Assembly (NCBI GenBank): GCA_002102555.1
Contig: MCFL01000298.1
Span: 1 to 28,465 of the forward strand
Length of the DNA: 28,465 nucleotides
Direction: 5' to 3'
Source: Catenaria anguillulae PL171
Taxonomy: Eukaryota; Blastocladiomycota; Blastocladiomycetes; Blastocladiales; Catenariaceae
The notes under the pieces were generated by a model. The model was given only the letters and a program-made list of their open reading frames with translations, did no database searches and had not been told where the DNA came from. Within the stretch, counting starts at the first letter, position 1. Every line of letters starts with the position of its first letter. This document shows, one piece after another, positions 1-9,364 of the stretch. The translations under genes and the position numbers were made by a program.

Positions 1-618
1 AGGCACCTTGGACATGGCAAAATACGCGTCAAACGATTCCGACTTGAGCCGATGGCATAGTCGATGTAACCAGAGATTTCTTGGTTGCGCGAGTTGGCAT
101 GCGAAGGAAGATGATGGTCTGCAGTGAACGCAAGTCGTGTTCGCAGCCATTCAGGTCCGTCAGAGGGCGGCGAGTCTGAGAGCGACAACAGGATAAACGA
201 TGGACAAACCGTCATTTTGCCGTTGCGATTGGCTTCCTCACGCTCTGCCAGGGCCTTGAGCAAGTTGCTAGCCGAAAACTCCTTGCCTTGATTGGACAAG
301 AGCTTTGTCTGCCACCGCTTGGCCAAACGAAAGTTTTCGGCCGCCTTTTACGTGCATCAAACTCTTCGCGCTTGAGCGGCTCGCCCGAACCGCGATACCC
401 AAGCTCGACCAGCTGGCGGGCCAGTTCCTTGTCCTGTTTTGCATTTATACGATGAAAAAGCAAGGAGGTTCTGAACGACTGTTTCAAGAGCGATAAAGAG
501 AGCTGCCGTGATCCATACCTCAAGGTAAAACAGGTCAATCGGCGTGATTTGGGAGTCGAGGTACTCTTCGTACGTCGCGAATTCGTTGATGATACTGTCA
601 CCCGATTGTTTCAGTCAT
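1..618 (-). CDS. CFAP299: Cilia- and flagella-associated protein 299 (CFAP299/C4orf22 family), C-terminus beyond window
   Basis: The translated pieces follow the CFAP299 family in order: an N-terminal MTETIG, then NEFATYEEYLDSQIT, then DKELARQLVELGYRGSGEPL, then REEFDARK, GKMT, TIIFLR and QEISGYIDYAHRLKSESFDAYF. The animal family has the same blocks in the same order, and its members are linked to axoneme/flagellum formation. I place the start ATG at 618-616. Introns are 434-518 (GTATGG...ACAG, 85 nt) and 119-209 (GTTTGT...GCAG, 91 nt). The frame changes about four times: near 601-603 (C run, one extra base), 345-349 (T run), 98-102 and 53-56. Conserved protein continues after each, so I treat them as base-call errors. 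The gene runs off the window's left edge and is divergent from the rhodopsin cyclase. Family assignment is by motif memory and is strong; function in this organism is inferred. Confidence 0.9.
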
Positions 619-1402
619 TTTGCTTGAATAAATTAAATTCTTCACACTATTCATGAACTCTTGGCGGAGTATGGTTGCAGTTGCTTGCATGTAATGTTCG
701 AAGTGCTTTGACCAATGTGACTTCACGATTATGAAAGGCGAGACCGACGGATGCAGACAGAGCCCGATCTGACGAGACGCTGAACCCACCCGCCAGGCCA
801 AGCAAATAGGCATGTACAAAATAACGCGACCAAAAAGAAAGGTGACACGTTTGGCTGGGTGAGGGAAAGTGGCATGTTTTGCGGGCACGCAATTTCACAC
901 TAGGTTCACTCGGTCACAACTTGGGCACTCCCCACCTGGTACATACTTCGAGGCACGATCCCAAATCCCTCCCCATCTGTTACAAATGCACTCTCGCCAA
1001 CAAATCAATCAAGTACGGCAATCAACCGCAAAGATAGTGTTGTTTTGATTCTTTGTGCATTCCTAGTCACTGCTGTTGAAAAGCACTTTTCAACGTCAAA
1101 AGGTTCGCTAATCACGTCCGATACTTGTGACGTCTCGATCCGGCTGACGCGTTCTTGACCCGTTCTCTTCTCTTCTCGATCACCTCGCCGATTTCAATTC
1201 TTGCTTTTCGCCACACAAAATACTTGTCCTTGGATCTCACATTCCAACTCTTGGGAATCGCGACCAACCGCAAAACGATCTTGCTGCAACCCACCTACCG
1301 CCCCGCCTGCTGCATTTCCCCTCACCCCACCACGCCCACACCACCCACTCCACACCGATCCCACCACTCCATTACCGCACACACACACACACACACGACG
1401 GC
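619..1402. promoter_or_regulatory. Divergent intergenic region (shared promoter) between CFAP299 and RhGC
   Basis: This 784-bp gene-free stretch separates the start codons of two head-to-head genes, a flagellar protein and the zoospore photoreceptor. It should contain both promoters. Short open frames inside it show no conserved protein. The RhGC-proximal third (about 1290-1400) is very C-rich and ends in a CA dinucleotide tract just before the ATG. No TATA box or known factor site could be assigned with confidence. Confidence 0.6.
1378..1396. repeat. (CA)n microsatellite in the RhGC 5' leader
   Basis: A perfect 19-nt CA tract ends 6 nt before the RhGC start codon (ATG at 1403). It follows about 90 nt of CCACC/CCCAC-rich, pyrimidine-biased sequence, so it most likely lies in the 5' untranslated leader. 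Length polymorphism between strains would be expected. Confidence 0.9.
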
Positions 1403-3438
1403 ATGAAGATAAGGGACAACAACTTGCGTGGCGCGTGCTCCGGCTGCTTCGTGCCCCCGAATACTGCTACTCTCCCACGTCCACACTTTGCGACGACTGC
1501 AAGTGCTCCGTCACAAAGCATCCGATTGTCGAGCAGCCCCTTACTCGCAACGGATCGTTCCGCTCTTCCGGCGCTTCGCTGTTGCCTTCGCCCAGTCAGC
1601 CCAATATTAAAGTGACGGAAGTTCCACTGCCAGCAGTAACGCCAACATGAGGAGTATGTTGAGTTGCTGTGGCCCCATCCATTCGGGTGGATTCAGTTGC
1701 TGATGATCAAACGCGTTGGTTTCGTACACTTCCCACAGACCGCCAAAACAACTCGCTGTCCGTGTCGAACGTGCGTTCGACCTCGTCGGCATCTTCTTCC
1801 AATGTGTCGTCGCCCGCCAACTCGCGGCCCGGGTCGCCGTCCAAGCAGTCTGCCCTGCAGCAGTATCAGACCAACATTGCCGATATGTGGTCGTGGGATA
1901 TGATGCTGTCGACTCCGTCGCTCAAGTTCTTGACTGGCCAGTTTATCATGTGGGCCATCTTGACGGTTGCTGGTGCATTTTACGCGCTTTTTATCCAAGA
2001 ACGTCAGGCATACAACCGCGGATGGGCCGATATTTGGTATGGCTATGGCGCGTTCGGGTTCGGTATTGGCATTGCGTTCTCGTACATGGGATTTGCCGGC
2101 GCAAGGAACCCGGAAAAGAAGGCCTTGTCGCTGTGCTTGCTCGGCGTCAACATTATTGCATTCAGCTCGTACATTTTGATCATGCTCCGGTTGACGCCCA
2201 CGATCGAGGGCACCTTGTCCAACCCGGTCGAGCCCGCACGGTACCTCGAGTGGATTGCTACTTGCCCCGTGTTGATTCTGCTCATTTCGGAAATCACGCA
2301 GGCCGACCACAATGCCTGGGGTGTCGTGTTTTCCGACTATGCGCTTGTCGTGTGCGGCTTCTTTGGAGCCGTGCTGCCGCCGTACCCGTGGGGCAATTTG
2401 TTCAACATCTTGTCGTGCGCCTTTTTTTTCGTTTGTCGTCTACTCTCTGTGGCGGAGCTTCACGGGCGCAATCAATGGTGAGACCCCGTGCAACATCGAG
2501 GTCAATGGGCTCCGGTGGACGCGCTTCTCGACCGTCACCACGTGGACGCTGTTCCCATTGTCGTGGTTTGCATTCACGTCGGGCATGTTGTCATTTACCA
2601 TGACGGAGGCATCGTTCACCATGATCGATATCGGTGCCAAGGTGTTTTTGACCCTGGTGCTCGTCAACTCGACCGTCGAGCAGGCGCAGAACCAGAAGGT
2701 GGAGGCGATTACCGCGATTGCCGAGGAGTTGGAGAGTCAAATCACCAACTGCGATGCCATTTTGCAAAAGATGATGCCCGAAGGGTACGCCTGGACTACT
2801 TGTGCGTTTCCCATTGTTGCGTCCATGCTCAGGTTATATGTGCCTTCCATAGTGTTTTGGAGCAGCTCAAGAATGGCCAAGCGACCGAAGCCAAAGAATA
2901 TGAGTCCGTGACGGTCTTCTTCTCGGATATCACCAACTTCACTGTCATCTCGTCGCGCACTTCTACAAAGGACATGATGGCCACGCTCAACAAGCTTTGG
3001 CTCGAGTACGACGCGATTGCCAAGCGTTGGGGCGTGTACAAGGTCGAGACCATTGGCGATGCGTACCTGGGTGTGACGGGCGCGCCCGAGGTAGTGCCCG
3101 ATCATGCCGACCGTGCAGTCAACTTTGCCCTGGACATCATTGAGATGATCAAGACGTTCAAGACGGCCACGGGCGAGTCGATCAATATCCGCATTGGCTT
3201 GAACTCTGGACCAGTCACGGCCGGTGTGCTGGGCGACTTGAACCCGCATTGGTGTTTGGTCGGTGATACCGTCAACACGGCGTCCAGGATGGAGTCCACG
3301 TCCAAGGCGGGCCACATTCACATTTCGGATTCGACGTACCAGATGATCAAGGGCAAGTTTGTCACGCAGCCGTTGGACTTGATGGAAGTCAAGGGCAAGG
3401 GTAAGATGCAGACGTACTGGGTGACAGCCCGCAAGTAA
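1403..3438 (+). CDS. RhGC: Rhodopsin-guanylyl cyclase fusion (light-activated cGMP synthesis)
   Basis: This is a microbial (type I) rhodopsin joined by a coiled-coil linker to a class III guanylyl cyclase. Light on the retinal drives GTP to cGMP; in blastoclad zoospores this opens a cGMP-gated channel and steers phototaxis. In order: a Cys-rich cytosolic N-terminus, a Ser-rich stretch, the membrane helices, the last helix with the retinal Schiff-base lysine at 2639-2641 (DIGAKVFLT), the linker (EQAQNQKVEAITAIAEELES), and the cyclase. The cyclase keeps both metal aspartates (FFSD codon 2926; IGDAY codon 3058) and the guanine-selecting Glu (KVETIG, codon 3046) and Cys (HWCLVGD, codon 3253), so it is a guanylyl, not adenylyl, cyclase. 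Introns: 1654-1738 (GTATGT, CTGAT, ACAG) and 2785-2852. Frame repairs are implied at 1408-1415 (a compensating pair), 1448-1458 (two extra bases), about 1640-1650 and the T run 2422-2429. Confidence 0.97.
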
Positions 3439-4060
3439 GCGGTGAGACGAAGAATATGAATTGTTGGTATGACTATGGCTGTGAGAGCCTCCTGCTATGT
3501 GGTGGTCAAGCGGATGCAGAGAGGGGTGCCTCGTCGCTGTTCTCGGACTTGTCACCTTTTGTATTCTTTTCCCTTTTCTGATTTCTTGTTCTCCGTCGCT
3601 TGAATCGTATTGCTCTCCCCAGTTCTCTTTTCCGAGCCACCCCCACTATTTGGACGTGTGCCCCCGCTCTATTAAGATTGTTTTTCCTTGACACTTCCTC
3701 ATACATTACTGGTACTTTTCCTTTTCTGATCCACATTGAAAACGTGAAGCAGTCAGGTCAAGTGCGAATTTCTTGCCAGTTGGACGCGTCATTGTGACGA
3801 TGCGGACATGGTGCTCCGACCAGCACGCTGACAACGAGAAACACACGATGTAAGGCGTCGAACAACACTGTCCATGAACTACAGCTCCATAGAAGCACAT
3901 TGAAACTTTCGGCAATCAGTCGAGATTCACGCATTACCGTCCTAGAAGCTCAATCCACCACTACGGACAAGGCCACACGCCTTCTGTCATCATCACTCCG
4001 TCGCGCCTCCAACCGCAAAAACCACAAACCAGTGCCTGACCCTCCATCCACCTGCCCACC
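3439..4060. other. Intergenic, 3' end of RhGC and upstream region of the SNARE gene
   Basis: This 622-bp stretch lies between two genes on the plus strand. Short open frames on both strands lack conserved motifs and I call none. The first part is T/C-rich, as expected of a 3' untranslated/terminator region. The last 60 bp are CCACC- and CAAACC-rich and lead straight into the SNARE ATG at 4061. Confidence 0.5.
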
Positions 4061-5221
4061 ATGACGTCCATGAAAGATGCAATGAAGCGCTTGACTGTGA
4101 TTCACCAAGCGTGCTGCCCGCAAGAGAACAATGAGAAGCCCGACATGGACGAGTTTACGCGCATCAAGAAGGAAATTGCGGCCAAGGTCAAGGAAGCACG
4201 GCAGGTTTGTTGACCAATCTCGATTTTGTATCCTGCCATCAAAATTCGCCTCTAGGCTCTGTAAACTGACAGCTGTGCACGTGAAATGTATGTGTAGTTG
4301 ATCAAAGAGCGCAACGATATCTTGAAGGCCGACAAGTCGTCAAAGAAGGGTGTTGGGTCAGGTACAGAGACGGCGGAAATGTCGTTCAAGATTCGGTCGG
4401 TGCTCAAGGCCATCAAGGAGGATATCAATTCGTTGGATGCCAATGTGCAAAAGGCTGAAAAGAAGGTGTGGCTCAATCTCTCATTATAATCCTGGTTTCG
4501 CTATATCCTCGAAACGCTCACCCTTCAGAGATGTACAGATCAAGGGCAAAAACAAGCCCGACTTGCAAGAAATTCTCGACTCGCGCAAAGAAATCGTCAA
4601 GTTGTGTCGGTCCCATTTGGAAGAGTGTGAGAATCTCGATCGCGAGCGATTCAACGACAAGGTAGCTGGGGACCGCGCCAACTTGTTTGCGAGCGGCGGT
4701 GGAGGGGCAGCTGCGTCTCCAAGCAGTGCACTCAGTACGTTGCAAATTGTGGACATTAAACACTTGGAACCTGCTGTCTGACACCTGGATGCGAGGTCAT
4801 CTCAGAATTTGGCAAGTTTGGCGCGGCAGCGGTATCCCCTGGCATGCCTCCACCGAGTCCCGGCAGCTCTGCTAGTCCCGGCGGCCCACAGGAGCTGCCC
4901 GACATTGAAGTCGCCGAGGACTTGGCGCTGATCCGGCAGCGCAACATGGACATTGACCAAGAGTTGGATGAGATTGCGGCGGGCGTTAATGTGATCAAGC
5001 AGATTGCGATTCAAATGGGCGACGAGCTGGACAAGCAAAACGAGATGCTGGACAATATCGAGACAAAGGTGGACAAGGCGAACGAGCATGTGGCCGCCGT
5101 GAATGAAAAGATGAAGCTCGCGCTGGATGGGGTCATGAAGGGAGACAAGTTCTTGGTCAATTGTGTGCTTTTGTGTGTGCTGCTGGCGTTGATTGCGTAC
5201 ATTGTGTCGCAGATTGTATGA
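4061..5221 (+). CDS. Qc-SNARE, SYP7 (SYP71)-like, tail-anchored
   Basis: Four exons (4061-4204, 4298-4465, 4539-4734, 4806-5221) join in phase to give 307 residues; introns are 93, 73 and 71 nt. The N-terminal half is helical and charged (TVIHQACCP, FTRIKKEIAAKVKEARQ, KSVLKAIKEDINSLDA-type heptads), as in the SYP7 regulatory domain. A Pro/Gly/Ser linker follows. The C-terminal SNARE helix runs from about LALIRQRNMDIDQELDEI through VIKQIAIQMGDELDKQNEM to NEKMKLALDGVMKG, with the zero-layer Gln in DELDKQ. It ends in one membrane anchor (FLVNCVLLCVLLALIAYIV) and a five-residue tail. SYP7 proteins are ER/plasma-membrane SNAREs known best from plants and protists. A syntaxin-8-type Qc-SNARE is the alternative; the long N-terminal region and DELDKQ context favour SYP7. 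Confidence 0.82.
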
Positions 5222-5578
5222 GCCGTGCTCTGGCCCTACACGCGTGTCGCAACTCTCCAGCAGTTGGACTGCCATGACCCGCTTTGCCTGTAGGCTTACC
5301 CCCTCATCTTCTTTTGCCTATTCCTGTTACCTTTTTTTTTTTTTTTTGCAATACACAAAGTCGTCCACATTTCGCACGCGTCACGGATGGAATTCGACAC
5401 TCTGTGGATTCAAACCGAAGTGTCTCAGTCTCATCAATCAATCATGTTGAGGTCTCACTCAGAAGACTGATAATCGCTCATGACATACAAATGCTTCTGG
5501 CCGCGCTCAGCTCGCCTCTGTGTGCAGCCAAGTCAGATGGACGCTCCATTACGACCGTGACCAGACGCAACCCAAAAG
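5222..5578. other. Intergenic, with a poly-T tract
   Basis: This 357-bp gap between two plus-strand genes contains a T tract of about 17 nt around 5331-5347, plausibly in the SNARE gene's 3' region. The remainder shows no conserved frame; I see nothing else in it. Confidence 0.5.
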
Positions 5579-6959
5579 ATGTCTGCCGCCGACCTCCTCA
5601 CGCACATGCACATGCACCGCGGCCACACCGCCGGCTCTGCAGCACGCGCCAGTGTCCAGAACGAGCCGCAGTTGCCGGCGGCTATGGCCGACCCGCTTCG
5701 CCTCGCTCAAGAGCTCGAGCTCGTCGCTGCACACATGCGCTCTGTGGCGGACCAGGCAATGCTCCACGTCCGATCCTTCCGCCAACACCGAGGCTTCGCT
5801 TCCTCATCTTCCGACTCGGATGAATCGAGGTCTTTGTCATTTGGCCACCGCGTCTCGTCGTCGTCCTCATCCAGCAAGTCTAACGGCGGTCTTGCGTCCA
5901 CCATCCAACAGCAACACGCGTTTCGTGCGAAGGGCGCGATGTCGCCAGGTGGCAAGTTTGAGTTTGAGGCCGAAATGGGCTCGGCGACGTCGGCAGTTAA
6001 GTTATCAAGGAACATAGAGGGTGGGAAAGGAGGACAAGATCAAGGAGATGGGGCCGTGGACTCGTCTTGGTCGATTCCCGTGAGCGAGGTCATGCAACCC
6101 AACGACCACACCGTCGCTGGTCAACCCCAGGTCCCGAGGAACGGTCGCTGCAAGCAAGAGCAACAAGAGCCCGTCATTCAATTCCCCGCTCAAACCGACT
6201 CATCGACTTCTCCATCGTCTGAATCCATATCCGCCAACACATTGGCCAAACCGCTTCGCGTCACGGAGACGTTTGAACTGTCGACGTGGCCTGCAACCTG
6301 GACCTGGGTACAAGCAAACAAGGTTGTCGTCCCGCTCATGCTCGCCCTGCTCCTGTCGGCCATCCTTGCCCGGTGGATCACGATGCGGCGTGCCCTCGGA
6401 GCACATCGTGCTCGTCGAGCCGGCGCGAGGAAACGTGTGCATCAGGAGCAAGTCGTGGAGGTGGAGCAAGTTGTGGATCAGTTTATGACGGATGAGAAGG
6501 GGAATGTGATTGGTGTGGAGGAGACGGTGAGTGTAGAGAAGAGGGTGATGCCCACCGTTACAATTGGTGCGTTTCAATTATTGGGCGGATTCAAACGTGT
6601 CTTGTACAATTTGACTGAAAAATGCATTTGACAGACTCGCCACTCAAGGTCGCCGCGATATCCGAGAGCACCTTGAGCGTAAGCAGCGCGACTGGAAGTT
6701 TGAAGCCGTCCGGATTCCCTTCTGGTACACGCTGTCGACCTTGGCCACCTTGGTCGTTTGCGTGGTACTCGACTTTTTGGTCCTGCGTACATACACGCTG
6801 CCAGTCGCGCCGCCCACAGCCGCGGCCGTGAATCACCCGCTGGTGGATTTCGGGCTGGCCGTGCTCCACATGGGCGTTGTGGCGGCGACCATGGCGAGTT
6901 TGGCGAGGACAATCGGGTTTGTGCGCAGGGAATGGGAGCAGTATCAACGCGGCGAGTAG
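5579..6959 (+). CDS. Hypothetical membrane protein with three predicted transmembrane helices
   Basis: I do not recognise this gene. Two exons, 5579-6566 and 6649-6959, give 432 residues in continuous phase; the intron (82 nt, GTGCGT...CAAG) could instead use the nearer GACAG at 6631-6634 if a base were miscalled. The first 240 residues are low complexity: Ser runs, Gln/Asp patches, and one possible helix (DPLRLAQELELVAAHMRSVADQ). Hydrophobic segments follow: VVVPLMLALLLSAILARWI (about residues 251-270), then a basic/acidic helix pair (EQVVEVEQVVDQF; REHLERKQRDWKFEAVR), then FWYTLSTLATLVVCVVLDFL, then LAVLHMGVVAATMASLAR near the C-terminus. The frame REHLERKQRDWKF is chosen for exon 2 because it leads without a break into the last two helices. 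It lies tail-to-tail with the next gene, 146 bp apart. Confidence 0.65.
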
Positions 6960-7105
6960 TTGATTGAAATCTTGATGAGCTGAAGAAGTCTCGACAGCCA
7001 GAGTGCCATTTGTATATTTCCTCCTTGATCTTGTCATCCAATGTCATCTGTATCCCACATGCCTCACCTCAAAGTGAAATTTGTATGTACAATCCTTCCG
7101 CCGTC

Positions 7106-8992
7106 TCACAGCGGAATCCGAGCCACAATCTCCCGGCCCCACACAGCGTTCTTGAACAAGGTCAAAAACTCAATAGTAGGCGCATCCCTCGGCCGCGGCT
7201 CGCCCAGCACAACCACAGCAAACAAAAACTCGCCCAGGCGTGCAATGTAGTAGGACCTGCCTGCCTTTGGGTCCACATACGGCAACAGCTCGCCTACATC
7301 GAGCAGCCGCGGCCGCGGCGTCGTGAGCGCCGAGCACACGGTTGCGCGGTCGCCTGGCGCCAGCTCGGCCGGGGTCGAGTACAGGCTTGGAAAGTGTGTG
7401 AGCGAGGAGGCGGTTGGGTCGTCGGGCCCTACGGGGAGAGAGGCCGGCGTGGGAGAGGTGGGGAAGGAGTAGCCGGTGGGATCGAAGCGCCGCAGCGAGT
7501 GAGGGCGGGCGGCTGGGATTGTAGGACCTGGGGCCGTGGATTGTGGATGGGTGTTGCCGGCTGGGGAGAGCGGGGATGCGGGTGAAGGAGACAGGTACAC
7601 GGCCGAGGCGTGGTACAGGAGATGGAAAGAGTTTTCAGTGTTGCGTTGAGACTTGATAAAGTCGTCGATCCTGAAAAATGTGTGTAGCGAGGCGGAGATT
7701 GTTAGTGGAGCAAACGACCCAAAAAATCAGCAACGACAAACGTCAACATGAAAAAAAGGAGTATGCACATGTCGGTCAGCTCGGTCGCCATCTTTTGCCC
7801 TGAATATGCCAGCTTGTTGAACACCAAATGCACCTTGGCCAAGTAGTGCCGCGCGAAATCCATCCAAAAGGTGTAGTACGCCGGTGCAGCTGCCAACCCG
7901 CCGGCCTTGAGGAGCGATTTGGCCATTTTGGACGTGGCCCCACCAAGAGTCAGCGACCGGTCACCGCCCATTGCGCTCGGGAACGCCGCTGATTTCCATT
8001 CTGCGAGAATGGACTGAGCAGTGCAAATGGACGACAGTGCTTCGACCAGGTTGTGGTAGTAGATACCATTTTCCGTGTGAAGCAGTGCTAGAAAGGTGCG
8101 CATTTCGCGCCTATGAATACCAAATGTACAGGTCAGCAACAAGAGAATGTAGGAACAAAAGGAACAGGACGTACTCGATAAGTGCAGAATACATTGGCGA
8201 CAGCCTTGCCATCATGGCGAAATCCATGGCCACAAACGTCGCTTCGGCAATGGGCAAGATGGAAATCAAATCCTCTGCGTCTGCACACTGTGCAAGCCGC
8301 CGCCACAGCTGGATCATGGCCACCCGGGTCTGACACAAGTGAATGAGCGGGTCCACCAAAGTCGCGAGGGCGGGCACATTGAGTGTGGCCACCGTCGCAG
8401 AGTTGTTACCCATCGACGAAAGCGATCGCGCGCTGATTGTACGCTCCAGTGGCAACATGGGCAGACCCGCGACACTGTCGAGGTGAATGCGCGAGTGGTC
8501 AATGTCGAGCAACAGACCACGGTACGCCTCGTCGAGCGTTTCGCGGCCAAACACGCGGCGCGGTCGAGTCAAAGCGAGTTGTGTGTACAGTGGCTCGAGG
8601 CGGAACAGGTGGGCAAGCAGTTGGCCAAGTGTGTCGACGGCGGTATGAGCTGCGGCAAGACTCACGGGCGAGTTGGGCGGCACGTCAGAAGCGCCGTGAT
8701 GGTTGTGCGTAGCCGGTGGGGCGAGGTGGAAGGGGGACCGCAAGGAAGAGGACGTGTTGGTCGAGAAGGAAGACGAGGCGGTGGGTGAGGAGGAGATCCG
8801 GAAGCTGCCAAAGCTCCGTGAGGAAGCAGATCCAAGATTGCCGCCGCTGCCATTGCTGCTGCTGGCGGCGTTGGTTGTTACTTGATGGGGTGGAGCGAGG
8901 CCGCGCGAGAGGCGGAGGGCAGCCTTTGCGGCTTGCGCGTATTGGTAGTGTGCGGCCAGCACAAAGCACTCATTGACAGCGTCATCGGGCAT
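7106..8992 (-). CDS. KICS2: Probable KICSTOR complex subunit 2 (KICS2/C12orf66 family)
   Basis: Three exons (8992-8175, 8110-7769, 7670-7106) give 574 residues in phase, with introns of 64 nt (GTACGT, TGCTGAC branch, ATAG) and 98 nt (GTGCAT, CTAAC branch, TCAG). Landmarks match the animal family in order: AVNECFVLAAHYQYAQAAKAA near the start, a helical centre, SSICTAQSILAEWKS, ARHYLAKVHLVFNKL, IDDFIKSQ, and the C-terminal strand-helix YYIARLGEFLFAVVVLGE...IEFLTLFKNAVWGREIVARI. In animals KICSTOR tethers the GATOR1 complex to lysosomes and lets amino-acid shortage shut off TORC1. A Ser-rich insert (about residues 45-95) and a Pro-rich insert near the C-terminus are lineage-specific. An alternative 5' splice site at 7715 would add a hydrophobic segment and needs one indel. 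Identification is by remembered similarity, without alignment. Confidence 0.68.
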
Positions 8993-9364
8993 CTTGCTGC
9001 ATACGTATGATACATCATATGTATGGAATCACCAAAAAGTCCATAACGGCCTTCAAGGTCTTCAATGGGCTTCACAATGGTGAGGAAGCGGTCAGTGGCC
9101 GCCGATCCAATGCGGCGGGTTTTCACGTTGTTCTCATGTTGCTTCACCTCTTTCGGCTTGTTCGCACCTATCATACATAGCAGATGCCTTGGATTCCCAG
9201 CAATTCCAGTTGGGCCAAGTGTCATGAGAAGCAATTGGATTGGAATGCACACGTCGCAACCAACGCATTTCATTCACCATGGCAGCTATTACAGTACGCA
9301 CCAACCAACATGGGCCATGTCTTGCAAGTCGGCTTGCGCTCTGCTGACACATCCGCATGGCAAC

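Noticed and set aside
1693-2310. A 205-codon minus-strand frame and a 295-codon alternative plus frame over the rhodopsin part
   Set aside because: Both overlap the RhGC frame, which carries the conserved protein; neither resembles any family.
1-3438. CFAP299 and RhGC as pseudogenes
   Set aside because: Conserved sequence resumes exactly after each one-base break, splice sites and catalytic residues are intact, and the same kind of break riddles the normally essential CLF1 gene. Sequencing error explains this better.
8993-9174. An upstream minus-strand exon for KICS2 (frame containing TDRFLTIVKPIEDLEGRYG)
   Set aside because: It looks somewhat protein-like, but no splice pair joins it in phase to the exon starting at 8992, and that exon already aligns with the family's N-terminus.
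9065-9364. N-terminal extension of the ASH-repeat gene to the ATG at 9065
   Set aside because: Open and in frame, but the translation looks non-coding and would leave only 72 bp to the divergent KICS2 start. Kept as a possibility, not as the chosen start.
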